Shown: in pieces, positions 1-8,000 of the stretch
Position numbering within the stretch: position 1 is the first letter of the stretch
How the letters are laid out: each line of letters starts with the position of its first letter
Assembly (NCBI RefSeq): GCF_030316135.1
Contig: NZ_CP128185.1
Location: 4,340,001-4,404,000 of the forward strand
Length of the DNA: 64,000 bases
Origin: Aliiglaciecola sp. LCG003
GTDB taxonomy: Bacteria; Pseudomonadota; Gammaproteobacteria; Enterobacterales; Alteromonadaceae
Reading direction: 5' to 3'
Notes under the pieces: generated by a model
The model's input: only the letters and a program-made list of their open reading frames with translations
What the model was told of the DNA's origin: nothing
Databases searched by the model: none
Position numbers and translations under genes: made by a program

Positions 1-1170
1 GTTATTAGCTTGGCTCTCTATGTTTTTTGGCCAAGGCCATTCCTCGCGTATGCTTTTAAACTCTTTTATTATTTCATCTTGCGGACAATTAAATCTCGAT
101 AGGACTTCCAACCATGATTTGATAAAAGTTCCGTGATATTTATTAACGCTGGCTGATAAATATTCAGCAAATTCCTTTGCTGAAGGAAACTCATGAGTAT
201 TTTCAAAGGCATCATACGTACAGAAAGTTGGTACCTCTATCAGGCGAACAGACTGACCAGCGCTCACACTCTGGTTAATACTCAGGAAAAGCTCCTCAAG
301 AGTTAGCTCTCCTGTACTAAGCAAAATAGTGCGCCACCGATACCGTTTGTCTAGTCCACCGTTTTTTGTGCTTCTAAGCTTTGATACACCATTACATAAG
401 TGGTAAATCAGTCGATCCATTTCATTTGCAGGGCACTGCTTAAATTCGTCCAAACAAAGCAACATGTTGTTTCTTGCCCGTGCAATAGACTCAATCCCGT
501 TTGAAGTCGAGCTCCAAGTTTCCCAGTAGGTTTGATCTGAATAAACACTGGCAGCCACTTTCATGACTGTAGACTTGCCAGACTTAGAGCTCCCAACAAT
601 CTGTATTCCAAAGCTTTCCAAATCTGTCCACTCGACAATGGGGGCCGCTAGGGCTGTACACACAGCCATAATCAAGATTGGATTACCTCGGCAGTATTGG
701 GCGACATGTTTTTGCCAATCCAATAGAGAGCCTGACTCTTCTAAACTAGCACCAGCAAAATCACCGACATAGATAGCAGGTGTCTCGTGTCGACCTACGC
801 TCCAATCTGGTGTCACAAACTGCCCGTTAATCCAACCACTTTGTCTTGCACTGTAGGCATGCAATTTACATGGAGCCTCAATTAGGTGTGCTAAAAGTAA
901 CTCCCAAGATCTTTTTTCAGGAGATAGTTGAAATCCAGAGTTCATCAACCGTTGTTTAAAACTTGTTGCTGAGCCTTCGCACACTTCTCCCATAGTGAGT
1001 ACTTCTCGAATTGTTAGACCAAAGTAGTTTTTCCATTCTATAAGACGACCAAAGTCTTCTCGCTTGTTGGGGGAAGACACAATTGCCTTAACCTCAATTG
1101 GCCCAGATATTTTTTTCTCTTCACCGCTACTACTGTATGAGTAGATACCATCAGCTTTTGCTTTTAGCAT
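1..1170 (-). CDS. DUF927-type ATPase/helicase-like protein of an integrative element (C-terminus outside window)
   Basis: An open minus-strand frame of 390 codons begins at ATG 1170-1168, preceded by a GAGAGG ribosome site, and is still open at base 1, so the C-terminus is missing. About 80-120 residues in are GW-ING and SVGRHETPA motifs of the DUF927 type. A clear P-loop, IVGSSKSGKST, lies near residue 200, and LLCLDEFKQ looks like a Walker B motif. DUF927 proteins are P-loop NTPases found in prophages and integrative elements, probably in replication, but no activity is proven here. It is the last gene of a leftward cluster whose other members are small proteins, an XRE regulator and an integrase. 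Family assignment is fairly firm; function is inference. Confidence 0.75.
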   Translation of the reverse strand, partial: MLKAKADGIYSYSSSGEEKKISGPIEVKAIVSSPNKREDFGRLIEWKNYFGLTIREVLTMGEVCEGSATSFKQRLMNSGFQLSPEKRSWELLLAHLIEAPCKLHAYSARQSGWINGQFVTPDWSVGRHETPAIYVGDFAGASLEESGSLLDWQKHVAQYCRGNPILIMAVCTALAAPIVEWTDLESFGIQIVGSSKSGKSTVMKVAASVYSDQTYWETWSSTSNGIESIARARNNMLLCLDEFKQCPANEMDRLIYHLCNGVSKLRSTKNGGLDKRYRWRTILLSTGELTLEELFLSINQSVSAGQSVRLIEVPTFCTYDAFENTHEFPSAKEFAEYLSASVNKYHGTFIKSWLEVLSRFNCPQDEIIKEFKSIREEWPWPKNIESQANN

Positions 1171-1254
1171 GAATTTTACCTCTCAAAATCAACGCATTTG
1201 TATTACTTGAATCATTGAGAGTTAGGTTGACACGGTTTGAGACAGGTTGGATCG

Positions 1255-1287
1255 AAAAAGCCCACCTTACTTTTGATGGGTTTTTCA
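1255..1287. terminator. Bidirectional rho-independent terminator
   Basis: AAAAAgCCCA and TGGGTTTTT form a stem with A-run and T-run on opposite sides, so it can end transcription either way. It separates the small-gene operon (2032 to 1414) from the DUF927 gene, implying that the latter has its own promoter in 1171-1254. Confidence 0.6.
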
Positions 1288-1373
1288 AGCCTTTAAAAAT
1301 GCGGACTTAGCAAAATTAGAGGAGTAATCTTTACTCAAAATGGGGGGAGGAAATGCTGGTTTTGGGCGTTTTA

Positions 1374-1391
1374 AATTAGGCATGCCTAATT
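1374..1391. repeat. 18-bp palindrome, copy 1
   Basis: AATTAGGCATGCCTAATT, a perfect palindrome. It lies 22 bp past the stop of the 33-aa gene. Identical copies are at 2309-2326 and 2679-2696, with a variant at 2047-2064. See the finding on the palindrome network. Confidence 0.85.
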
Positions 1392-1413
1392 CTTTCGCTA
1401 GAAATATTGGAAA

Positions 1414-1515
1414 TCAGTCGATTTTATTGAGCTTGTCGCGATTAAAGTGAAATAGCACAGCAAAAAATATCACCACTGCCAGAACCAAGGCACATCCTGT
1501 AAGCAAAGGAGCCAT
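1414..1515 (-). CDS. Small single-span membrane protein (33 aa)
   Basis: ATG at 1515, stop TGA at 1414-1416. The product is a single hydrophobic helix (about residues 4-22, VLAVVIFFAVLF core) followed by a basic, charged tail FNRDKLNKID. The start lies 2 bp beyond the stop of the upstream 39-aa gene, so the pair is probably translationally coupled. No family is recognised. Small membrane peptides in such elements can be holin-like, toxic or regulatory, but nothing here decides this. Confidence 0.5.
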   Translation of the reverse strand: MAPLLTGCALVLAVVIFFAVLFHFNRDKLNKID

Positions 1516-1517
1516 AA

Positions 1518-1637
1518 CTATATTCTCCCCTCTTTAATTGCTTCAAATAGGTCATGTTTTAGTTTGTCGTACTGGCGAGTAGCGCTAATAGCTAAAACCA
1601 TCAGCACCCACATTTGAAACCATTCATATGTTGTCAT
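1518..1637 (-). CDS. Small membrane protein (39 aa)
   Basis: ATG at 1637 preceded by AGGAAC; stop TAG at 1518-1520. The product starts MTTYEWFQMWVLMVLAIS and ends in a charged tail (QYDKLKHDLFEAIKEGRI), giving one short membrane segment with a cytosolic-type C-terminus. It sits 17 bp after the 125-aa gene and abuts the 33-aa gene. Its charged tail resembles that of the next protein only in general character. No family is recognised. Confidence 0.5.
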   Translation of the reverse strand: MTTYEWFQMWVLMVLAISATRQYDKLKHDLFEAIKEGRI

Positions 1638-1654
1638 AGCAGTTCCTATTAATT

Positions 1655-2032
1655 TTAATGCCTAGTAATGCCGGTAAACACGTCACCTTCCCAATTACAC
1701 AACTCGATAACCCAATTACTGATTTGCTGTCGCTTATTAGGATTATAGCCAGTAAACGGGAATGTTATTTTGGTGCTGCGCGCTTTAAATTGTGAAAAGG
1801 GCTCCCGTCTTATATCCCAGACAACCCCATTTTCGTTGGTTACATCGAACACAAACGCCTTTTGAGATATTAAAGTGAGTAACATATCCTCTTCAGTCTG
1901 AACATCCTTATCAAAAGAAAGGCCTAGTGGCTCACATTCGACTTCAATACCACACAGTCGATGCTTAATCTCAGCCAGCGCGGGTAAAAAGGGCCATAAC
2001 ACAGAGTTATTAATCAGTTTTTCTTCGTTCAT
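1655..2032 (-). CDS. Hypothetical protein (125 aa) of the integrative element
   Basis: ATG at 2032 with a strong GAGGAAAGG ribosome site 6-7 bases upstream. The 18-bp palindrome variant lies directly in front of that site, so it falls in the promoter or 5' leader. The protein is soluble, with no signal peptide or membrane helix, and I do not recognise a family. It heads a three-gene minus-strand run with the 39-aa and 33-aa membrane peptides. The position suggests an element-specific accessory or replication-control function, which is only inference. Confidence 0.65.
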   Translation of the reverse strand: MNEEKLINNSVLWPFLPALAEIKHRLCGIEVECEPLGLSFDKDVQTEEDMLLTLISQKAFVFDVTNENGVVWDIRREPFSQFKARSTKITFPFTGYNPNKRQQISNWVIELCNWEGDVFTGITRH

Positions 2033-2046
2033 AAAAGCCTTTCCTC

Positions 2047-2064
2047 AATTTGGCATGCCAAATT
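2047..2064. repeat. 18-bp palindrome, variant copy 2
   Basis: AATTTGGCATGCCAAATT differs from the other three copies at two symmetric positions, so the palindrome is preserved by paired changes. It lies between the 71-aa and 125-aa genes, 15 bp before the start codon of the latter. Confidence 0.85.
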
Positions 2065-2080
2065 GGGCTGTAAATTAGCT

Positions 2081-2296
2081 CTAGTAATAAGTGTCGTATA
2101 ACTCGCCTCGTGCCTGAGCATCCTCAGCCTCTTGACGAGTCATATGTTCGCCATCAGCGATAATATTACCCATACCATCATCAAGCTTATCGAGTTGTTC
2201 ATTTTCCGTAGATGATTGATCATCAGCCGTAAATATACTAATCAACAAGTAGATAACCCCTACCGACACACACACGAAAGTTTCAAGCATAGTCAT
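2081..2296 (-). CDS. Small membrane-anchored acidic protein (71 aa)
   Basis: ATG at 2296 with GGGAGGAAA ribosome site. An N-terminal hydrophobic segment (about residues 6-23, TFVCVSVGVIYLLISIF) is followed by a strongly acidic, soluble tail rich in D and E. Palindrome copy 3 lies 13 bp upstream of the start, facing the divergent xre gene. Family not recognised. Confidence 0.6.
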   Translation of the reverse strand: MTMLETFVCVSVGVIYLLISIFTADDQSSTENEQLDKLDDGMGNIIADGEHMTRQEAEDAQARGELYDTYY

Positions 2297-2308
2297 TTCC
2301 TCCCAAAA

Positions 2309-2326
2309 AATTAGGCATGCCTAATT
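2309..2326. repeat. 18-bp palindrome, copy 3
   Basis: AATTAGGCATGCCTAATT in the divergent gap between the 71-aa gene (minus) and xre (plus); a plausible operator position for both. Confidence 0.85.
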
Positions 2327-2332
2327 TTGTTG

Positions 2333-2381
2333 CTAAGTATTCCTTAGTATCTAGATTCAATTAAAGCTAAGAAAATCTTAG
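2333..2381. promoter_or_regulatory. Paired CTAAG-N5-CTTAG operators upstream of xre
   Basis: Two 15-bp inverted repeats, CTAAG-TATTC-CTTAG at 2333-2347 and CTAAG-AAAAT-CTTAG at 2367-2381, have centres 34 bp apart (about three helical turns). They lie between palindrome copy 3 and the xre start. Two spaced dyads in front of a phage-type regulator gene are typical of autoregulation; binding by this XRE protein is inferred. Confidence 0.5.
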
Positions 2382-2408
2382 TTTTCAAGAGCAGATGTCT
2401 TACACCAA

Positions 2409-2678
2409 TTGAAAACTAATGATGGTTCACCGTTTCCAACACGGCTAAAGCAAGCAAGAACAAGACTCGGTCTGTCCCAGAAGCAGTTAGGAATAATGGC
2501 GGGGATGGATAAGTTTGTTGCGTCTGCTCGTATGAACCAATATGAACGTGGTGTTCACACTCCAGATTTCAAAACGGTAGTCGCGTTGAGCGGTGTTCTA
2601 AAGGTGCCAACTGCCTTCTTGTACTGCATTGAAGACGAGTTGGCTGAAAAGATATTGGATTGGTCAGTAAGCGGATAA
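2409..2678 (+). CDS. XRE-family transcriptional regulator (89 aa)
   Basis: The frame starts with TTG at 2409; no in-frame ATG occurs before the HTH, so the TTG start is the best choice although the ribosome site is weak. Residues about 11-70 form a lambda/Cro-type helix-turn-helix (RLKQARTRLGLSQKQLGIMAG, then NQYERG). It is a compact repressor-like protein without an extra effector domain. It reads divergently from the small-gene cluster and convergently with the integrase gene. The gap between xre and int stops is exactly the 18-bp palindrome. It likely controls the element's lysogeny-like state; this is inferred from family and context. Confidence 0.8.
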   Translation: MKTNDGSPFPTRLKQARTRLGLSQKQLGIMAGMDKFVASARMNQYERGVHTPDFKTVVALSGVLKVPTAFLYCIEDELAEKILDWSVSG

Positions 2679-2696
2679 AATTAGGCATGCCTAATT
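2679..2696. repeat. 18-bp palindrome, copy 4 (fills the xre/int convergent gap)
   Basis: AATTAGGCATGCCTAATT occupies every base between the xre stop (ending 2678) and the int stop (2697-2699). At this site it cannot be a promoter operator in the usual place. It could act as a short bidirectional hairpin or as a protein-binding site. Confidence 0.85.
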
Positions 2697-3563
2697 TTAA
2701 CTGCCCAAGTAAGCATAGGTTATCTTCAAACGTTCATGACCTAACTCTTGGCTAATTTGCTCACGGACTTTGGTATCGTGCTCATAATCAGTGGGCGACA
2801 GCTCTCTTCTATGCGGGCCACCGTCGGCAGGGCATTTCCAACCTGTAAGCTCTAAATAACGCTCCCTTGCGTAATGGTGACGTAATCCGTGATTTTTATT
2901 TAATCCAACTCTGATGGTTTCGCGATCATACTCCCCCATTTGTAATTTGTAATTCTTATCAGGTTCGATAAGTGCGCCTTTAGTAACAGCAGCTATATCA
3001 CGAATAAGCTGTCGTTGGGATTCTTTTAAAATCGGAATTTTGCGGTATTTGCCACCCTTAGCCCATGAGCCTTTTATTTGTAGAGTGTTAGCGTCTATCA
3101 AAGCATAGGATAAGCTGAATTTCATACACTCCTCTTTTCTAAGCCCAAACTCTTGCTGCAAACGCAGGGAAAGCTTGATTAAGTCACTCTTGATCTTGGC
3201 ATGCTTATCCATATCTAACGTTTTTGACTTGCCAATGGGGTTGTTGCGAACTCTTGGAATGCCGTAATCATCATTGCTACGTGAACAGATATTAGGTTTA
3301 CCTATTTTTTCGGCAATCCAACGCAAGGCCGCCATTCTGTTTTTTATTGTTTTTGCTGCTAGACCTTCATCTTGCCAACGTGTAACAAGATGATTGATAT
3401 GCTTGGTTTTAAGGCCGGTCGGGTCTTTTAATCTATAACCATGTTTGAGTAGCTGCTTTGCAGCAAGGTTTAATACTTTGCTACGGGTAGCTCTAGTGCT
3501 AAAGCTACTTTCGCGGTGAGTGTCGTTCACCATTTGATGAAGACGATATCCTAATTGGCTCAT
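2697..3563 (-). CDS. Tyrosine recombinase / integrase (PF12834-PF12835 type)
   Basis: I choose the ATG at 3563 (MSQLGYRLHQ) because GAGGAAC lies just upstream; the frame runs 28 codons further but that part is hydrophobic and lacks a ribosome site. The N-terminal half looks like a SAM-like core-binding domain. The catalytic half shows FGLRKEE (Arg I), HGLRHHYARERY (H-x-x-R), ELGHERLKITYAYLGS (GH and a Tyr near the end) and the WKCPADGGP stretch typical of the Integrase_1 family of marine and Vibrio elements. It would cut and join att sites of the element to its left. The gene-free folded region just upstream (3.65-4.4 kb) is the likely side for attP or the element border; I could not define the core. 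Confidence 0.85.
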   Translation of the reverse strand: MSQLGYRLHQMVNDTHRESSFSTRATRSKVLNLAAKQLLKHGYRLKDPTGLKTKHINHLVTRWQDEGLAAKTIKNRMAALRWIAEKIGKPNICSRSNDDYGIPRVRNNPIGKSKTLDMDKHAKIKSDLIKLSLRLQQEFGLRKEECMKFSLSYALIDANTLQIKGSWAKGGKYRKIPILKESQRQLIRDIAAVTKGALIEPDKNYKLQMGEYDRETIRVGLNKNHGLRHHYARERYLELTGWKCPADGGPHRRELSPTDYEHDTKVREQISQELGHERLKITYAYLGS

Positions 3564-3987
3564 GTCATGTTCCTCATAAATAAAAAAACTAATTTTTGAA
3601 AGTATTGAGAAAAACACCAAACCGAAGACCAGGGGGCGAAATGCCAAAATAGGTAAGTTTTAAAGCCATATGAACGGTGCGTAACCGAGCATATTGTCAT
3701 AAGACATAAAGGCTAACTGGTCTAAAGCAACAAAGCTGAGCCGTGTGATTTCTGTTGAAATACAGCGCGAACTACTGTGGTTTATATTTGTGTTGTTTAT
3801 AGTGGGGTGGTCGTGTGACCCATAATGCTGCGAATGCAGCTCCTCAGGAACGTGTTGCGGGCAGTGGATACGCCCTTTTTCTTGATGCTCATGTCGAGCT
3901 AGTTCATAAATAAAATTATCACAGTAATCAGAAATTGCAACACCTCTTTGACGCGCTCAAATCTCCATCCCTCTTCTGGCCCTGCAA

Positions 3988-4107
3988 TTTTTCAAGGCGG
4001 ATTGGGTATCGAGGCATCATGAGCAGTGGCCTCGACGAGCGACTCTGCGAGTCGTCCCTACCTCTTTCGAGTAGGGACGACTCGTCGCCAATCCGCCTTC
4101 AAAAAAA
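3988..4107. repeat. Branched (cloverleaf-like) inverted-repeat structure
   Basis: The outer arms AAGGCGGATTGG (3994-4005) and CCAATCCGCCTT (4088-4099) are perfect 12-bp complements. They extend, past one C-C mismatch, into T5 on the left and A7 on the right. Inside lie two further stems: TCGAGGC/GCCTCGA (4009-4015 with 4029-4035) and CGAGTCGTCCCTAC/GTAGGGACGACTCG (4048-4061 with 4071-4084), the latter extended by GCGA/TCGC across a 5-base bulge. T-runs precede and A-runs follow, the opposite of a terminator. It could be a folded RNA, a MITE-like relic or a recombination site. Confidence 0.75.
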
Positions 4108-4132
4108 CCCCGGCAATCTAACCTGGGTTTTT
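4101..4132. terminator. Bidirectional terminator-like hairpin
   Basis: A7-CCCcGG, loop of about 8, then CCtGGG-T5. U-runs would form on either strand. It lies immediately right of the branched repeat. Confidence 0.45.
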
Positions 4133-4164
4133 CCAAACATTATTTTTGGAAAGGGTTTATCTTT

Positions 4165-4359
4165 GTAATTGGCAGCGCACACCGCGATTCGTTATCGATA
4201 GTAACGGCCCACACCTGGGTGCATGAAACAGGGCTATGGTGCATCAGGGTGCGACCCTGGAGGCGAGTAATCCATCAGACGTTAGGGTTTATCGTCTGTA
4301 GTCTTAGAGGATAGTCGTGTAGTTCCTACACGCGCAGCCCATTATATTGGGCTGTTTTT
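4165..4359 (+). ncRNA. Possible structured plus-strand RNA (unidentified)
   Basis: Upstream of a plus-strand terminator there is no plus-strand gene, yet the sequence is rich in short stems: CCAGGGT-type pairing around 4246-4260 (CAGGGTgcgACCCTG), GACG...CGTC at 4279-4296 and GTGTAGttcCTACAC at 4317-4331. This suggests a non-coding transcript of about 150-400 nt. It matches no riboswitch, tmRNA, 6S or SRP consensus that I know. Low confidence. Confidence 0.3.
4335..4359 (+). terminator. Rho-independent terminator, plus strand
   Basis: CAGCCCA-TTATAT-TGGGCTG followed by TTTTTC. The U-run is on the plus strand only. It implies a rightward transcript from the gene-free region, since the hsd operon converges from the right. 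Confidence 0.7.
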
Positions 4360-4403
4360 CTTAAGAATTGGTGTGTGCTGCTTTTAAAAAATTGACATTA
4401 AAC

Positions 4404-5084
4404 TTACAAATCCATTCCCGCACCATTATGTCGCAGCCATGAAACGTGTTTAGAATAATCGGGAAGTACCTTGTCTACCTCATTCCAAAATGCGGGGCTA
4501 TGATTTAGATGTCTAAGGTGAGCTAACTCATGCACAACAATGTAATCAATAACAGCTAAGGGAGCCATCATGCATTTCCAATGAAAATTCAAATCTCCTA
4601 CAGGCGTACATGACGCCCACCGGTGTTGAAGTTCCAGAACTCGGATCACTCCGTACTTTACACCCAACTTTGGTGCAAAATGCGCTACACGATTACGCAG
4701 ACGTTCCACGCCTTTCTTCTTATAGAAGTCCTTAAATAAGTCAGCACCATCTTGAGACTTGTCTCTTCGCATTAAAAAGCATCCACTTTTCAATAACAGA
4801 CTATCTTGCTGCTCATCCACTAATTTCAATCGATAATTGCATCCTAAATACGGAAAGCCTTCACCACTTACAAATTCTCGCTCAATTTTAGTTCGGTTAA
4901 GGTCCTCCCACTCAGCTAAGTTCCGATAAATCCAGCTACGTTTTTCTTCAAGAATCCCCTCTATTTTTGTCAGGCTATAACTCTCTGGCGCTAATACAGT
5001 AACGCAACCATCTCTTTCAATGAAAATACTGGTGGTTTTTCGCTTACTCTGCTTCAAGCTGTATTTGATATCTTTATACTTCAT
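4404..5084 (-). CDS. YgjP-like (DUF45) zinc metallopeptidase-fold protein
   Basis: 226 aa with the signature VVHELAHLRHLNHSPAFW (HExxH plus a downstream H) and the WASC and W--MMAP motifs that precede it in YgjP/DUF45 proteins. These are SprT/M48-like folds; a protease substrate is not known. The ATG lies one base past the hsdR stop, so the two are translationally coupled. Genes of this family commonly close type I restriction operons, which fits its place as last gene of hsdM-hsdS-hsdR. Its role there is unproven. Confidence 0.85.
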   Translation of the reverse strand: MKYKDIKYSLKQSKRKTTSIFIERDGCVTVLAPESYSLTKIEGILEEKRSWIYRNLAEWEDLNRTKIEREFVSGEGFPYLGCNYRLKLVDEQQDSLLLKSGCFLMRRDKSQDGADLFKDFYKKKGVERLRNRVAHFAPKLGVKYGVIRVLELQHRWASCTPVGDLNFHWKCMMAPLAVIDYIVVHELAHLRHLNHSPAFWNEVDKVLPDYSKHVSWLRHNGAGMDL

Positions 5085-5085
5085 A

Positions 5086-8000
5086 TTAATGAAGCTTCTT
5101 ACTTTTTAGCTCATCGCGCTCTTTTATTGCTTTTTCTAACTCTTCCTCAGACACGACACCATAAATGCCAAACGTTGGCTCAATTCGTTCACTCTCCACT
5201 CTGTGTACTTCCATAGCTCCTGGAAGCATTAGTGGAAGCTCTGAGATTTTTTTAAAGAGCTTTTTAAACGTAGCTACTGCAATATAAGTGGCAACATTGC
5301 CGATTACGCCAGTTAGTGCAGCCATTTGAATATACGCTACAACATCAAAATCTTGACTACCTCTTCTTGTCTGCTTTAAGGCAATAAGCGGAGTCTCAAG
5401 ACCATCAACGCTTAATTCTTTTTGAAGAGCAGAAACAATATCCGAAAGAGCATTTTGTGACAGCGATGACATTAGATCATATTCGGTTTTCACTTCATAA
5501 GACATCGTGCTCTCCGATGATAGAGCTGCTGGCGCATTTGGAACATCAATATCAGTTCTTACCGTCACCGAAGCTACCCGAATGAACTGCTCATACTGTT
5601 CAAGCTCACTCGCTAAATAAAGCTCAACACCACAAACTGAATATTTAAGCATATCCAGTATCCTGCGATCATCTTCTATAGTACCTGTAATATTAAGATC
5701 TTTAATGGATTCTATAAGTCTCTCAATTCTGATAGTCAATTCATGATCAGATAGGAGTAGTTGTTCCCGCCTACGTGCTAGTGCTACTACCTCAATAGTA
5801 AGTTGCTCTCTTGCATCTTTAAGCTCTGGGACTTTACTCAGAATAAAATGCTTTTTTATTCTTCCTCGCAATTGAGATACCAGATCTTCACGCTCCCAGA
5901 AATCCAAACTCCCAATATGCTCTCCTAGCTCCTCCATAACGGCTTCAGCACATGCCCTAACTTTATCGATGTGCTTAACCTTCTGACCATCGGGGAAAGC
6001 AATACTAGTGATTAGGTCAAAAAATGGATCGACCACTCGAGCGTTTGGTCCACGTCCTACGTTAATTTGTTCGCGAAGCGCGCTTAACTCAATGATCATT
6101 TTGTCCCAGTTTCCTGAGTGCTTTTTGATCACCTCTTCGAGCTTTTCACTCATTTGCTTGTAAAACGCAGGATCATCTTCAGCATTAACTTTGCAGTGCT
6201 TTCGAATCGCGTGCTCCATTTCACTGGCTTGAGCGCGTTTACTTTTTTCCTTCCCGACGTTATTCATAAACTCAGGACTAAATAGGTCAACAGGATCGAC
6301 TTTAAGGTTAATCCCTAAGCTAATGAGATGTTCACTAACTAGGCTACGAATTTTCTCACCTACACCATGAAAACTCATACTGCTATCTTGATAACGTTGG
6401 CGCGCTTTCGCCTGGATATGCACAAATTGGTACATCGGCGTTTTGTAAGGGTCAGCCAATGAGTTCGGCATGATGATGTCCATACTCTGAAGAAACTTCT
6501 TCAAAAACACGTTGAAGTTGTCACGCTGGCGAGGGTCTTCTAAAACAGCAATAGCCTGAAGCTGAACTTGATAATGTTCATCCACACTTAGCTTCTGATT
6601 CACAAACGCTTCGATGTTGTAAACCTTGAGTTCAGTAAACAGCTGAAGCAATCGGCGATAACGACTTTCTAAAACCGGCACTTCACTATCTATGTTTTGC
6701 AAGCTTTCCAAAATATCGTCTTGGTCATCCTGCGAGTACATCGACAGCGCTTCTCTAAGATGATTAGCTAGCCCTATATAGTCGACGATATAGCCGCGTT
6801 TTTTCTCCTTCGCAGTACGGTTCACGCGAGCAATGGTCTGCAATAAGTTATGTTCCTTCAACTTTTTATCGAGGTACATCACCTGCTCAATTGGCGCATC
6901 GAAGCCTGTTAGCAGCATGTCGCAGACAATTAGAAAAGCAACGCCCGTATTGGGTTTGCTGTGATCAAACTTCTTCTTGAAATTCTCGACTGCTTTTAGC
7001 TCTTTGGCTTGCTTTCTGGCATAAGTGAAAGACGCTGCTTCATTGGTGTCATCACTAGAAATCACAACCGCCGTTTTTAAAAACTCAAGTCGCTCAAGCC
7101 AAGCTTTATCAATACATTGCTCTGGCTGCTTTTTATATCGCTCTATTTCTTTCGCCAACGCTTTTTCAATGTAGGTTCGGTAATGAATAGCCGCTCGTTT
7201 GGAAGAGCACACCACCTGGGCTTTAAAGCCCGCTGGCAAAATCTGCCTTATGTAGTGCTTTACTAAATCCTCAGCTATTTCCTCAATGCGCTTTTCTGCT
7301 TCAAGGATATCCCCCTCCGCACCGTATTTTTTACGGATCTCTCTTAGCTCTTCTTCCGTTCTGTCTGCAAAGAGATCTTCAAATTTGGTATCAAACCCCG
7401 ATTTATCATATATCGCACTGTCAGCAGTTTTACCTTCGTAGAGAATTTTTAACGTAGCGCCATCATCGACAGCATCCTGAAGTTTGTATTTGTCGATATA
7501 GGCTTTTTCTTGGCTGACGCCAAAACGCTTCCAGGTTGGATAAGTGTGGTGCTCAGCAATGAGCGGTGTTCCCGTGAATGCCACTCGGGTTGATTTGGGA
7601 AAAGCATCAAACAGATTGTCCGAAAGGCTAGGGCGATCTTTTCCGCCGCGCTGGGTTCGGTGGGCTTCATCGACCAAGATAAGTACTTTCTCAGTGCTAT
7701 TTATCACACCAAAAGGGCGATGCATGACAATTTCTGCGTCAAAATCTGCTTCTAGCTCTTCAATACGCTCAACATCGCCAGCTTCTTGTGCTTCTGCGAG
7801 ATTCTTAGATAACAGCTTACGCACGGATTCCGGTAGGAAGCTGCTGTCTTGCTCGCGAAACTTATGCACCATTACCATATTGGTGTTTGAAGTGTCGTTT
7901 GCCAGCTTATCCCTTGCATCTTTAGTGCTTTTGATCTCCACCACAGTATCGCCTATTAACGCTGCGGTATTGGTCAGTTGTTCTTCCAGGTCACTCCGGT

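Larger units (their letters stand above)
3648..4403. other. Gene-free border region between integrase and restriction island
   Basis: About 750 bp without a convincing gene. The small open frames here run through strong palindromes. It holds a GCTGCgaatGCAGC hairpin near 3827-3840, the branched inverted repeat at 3988-4107, a bidirectional terminator at 4101-4132, several hairpins at 4170-4330 and a plus-strand terminator at 4335-4359. It is a candidate element end and candidate RNA locus. Confidence 0.5.

Noticed and set aside
3935-4168. 77-aa plus-strand ORF
   Set aside because: It is read through the branched inverted repeat; composition follows the palindromes, not a protein.
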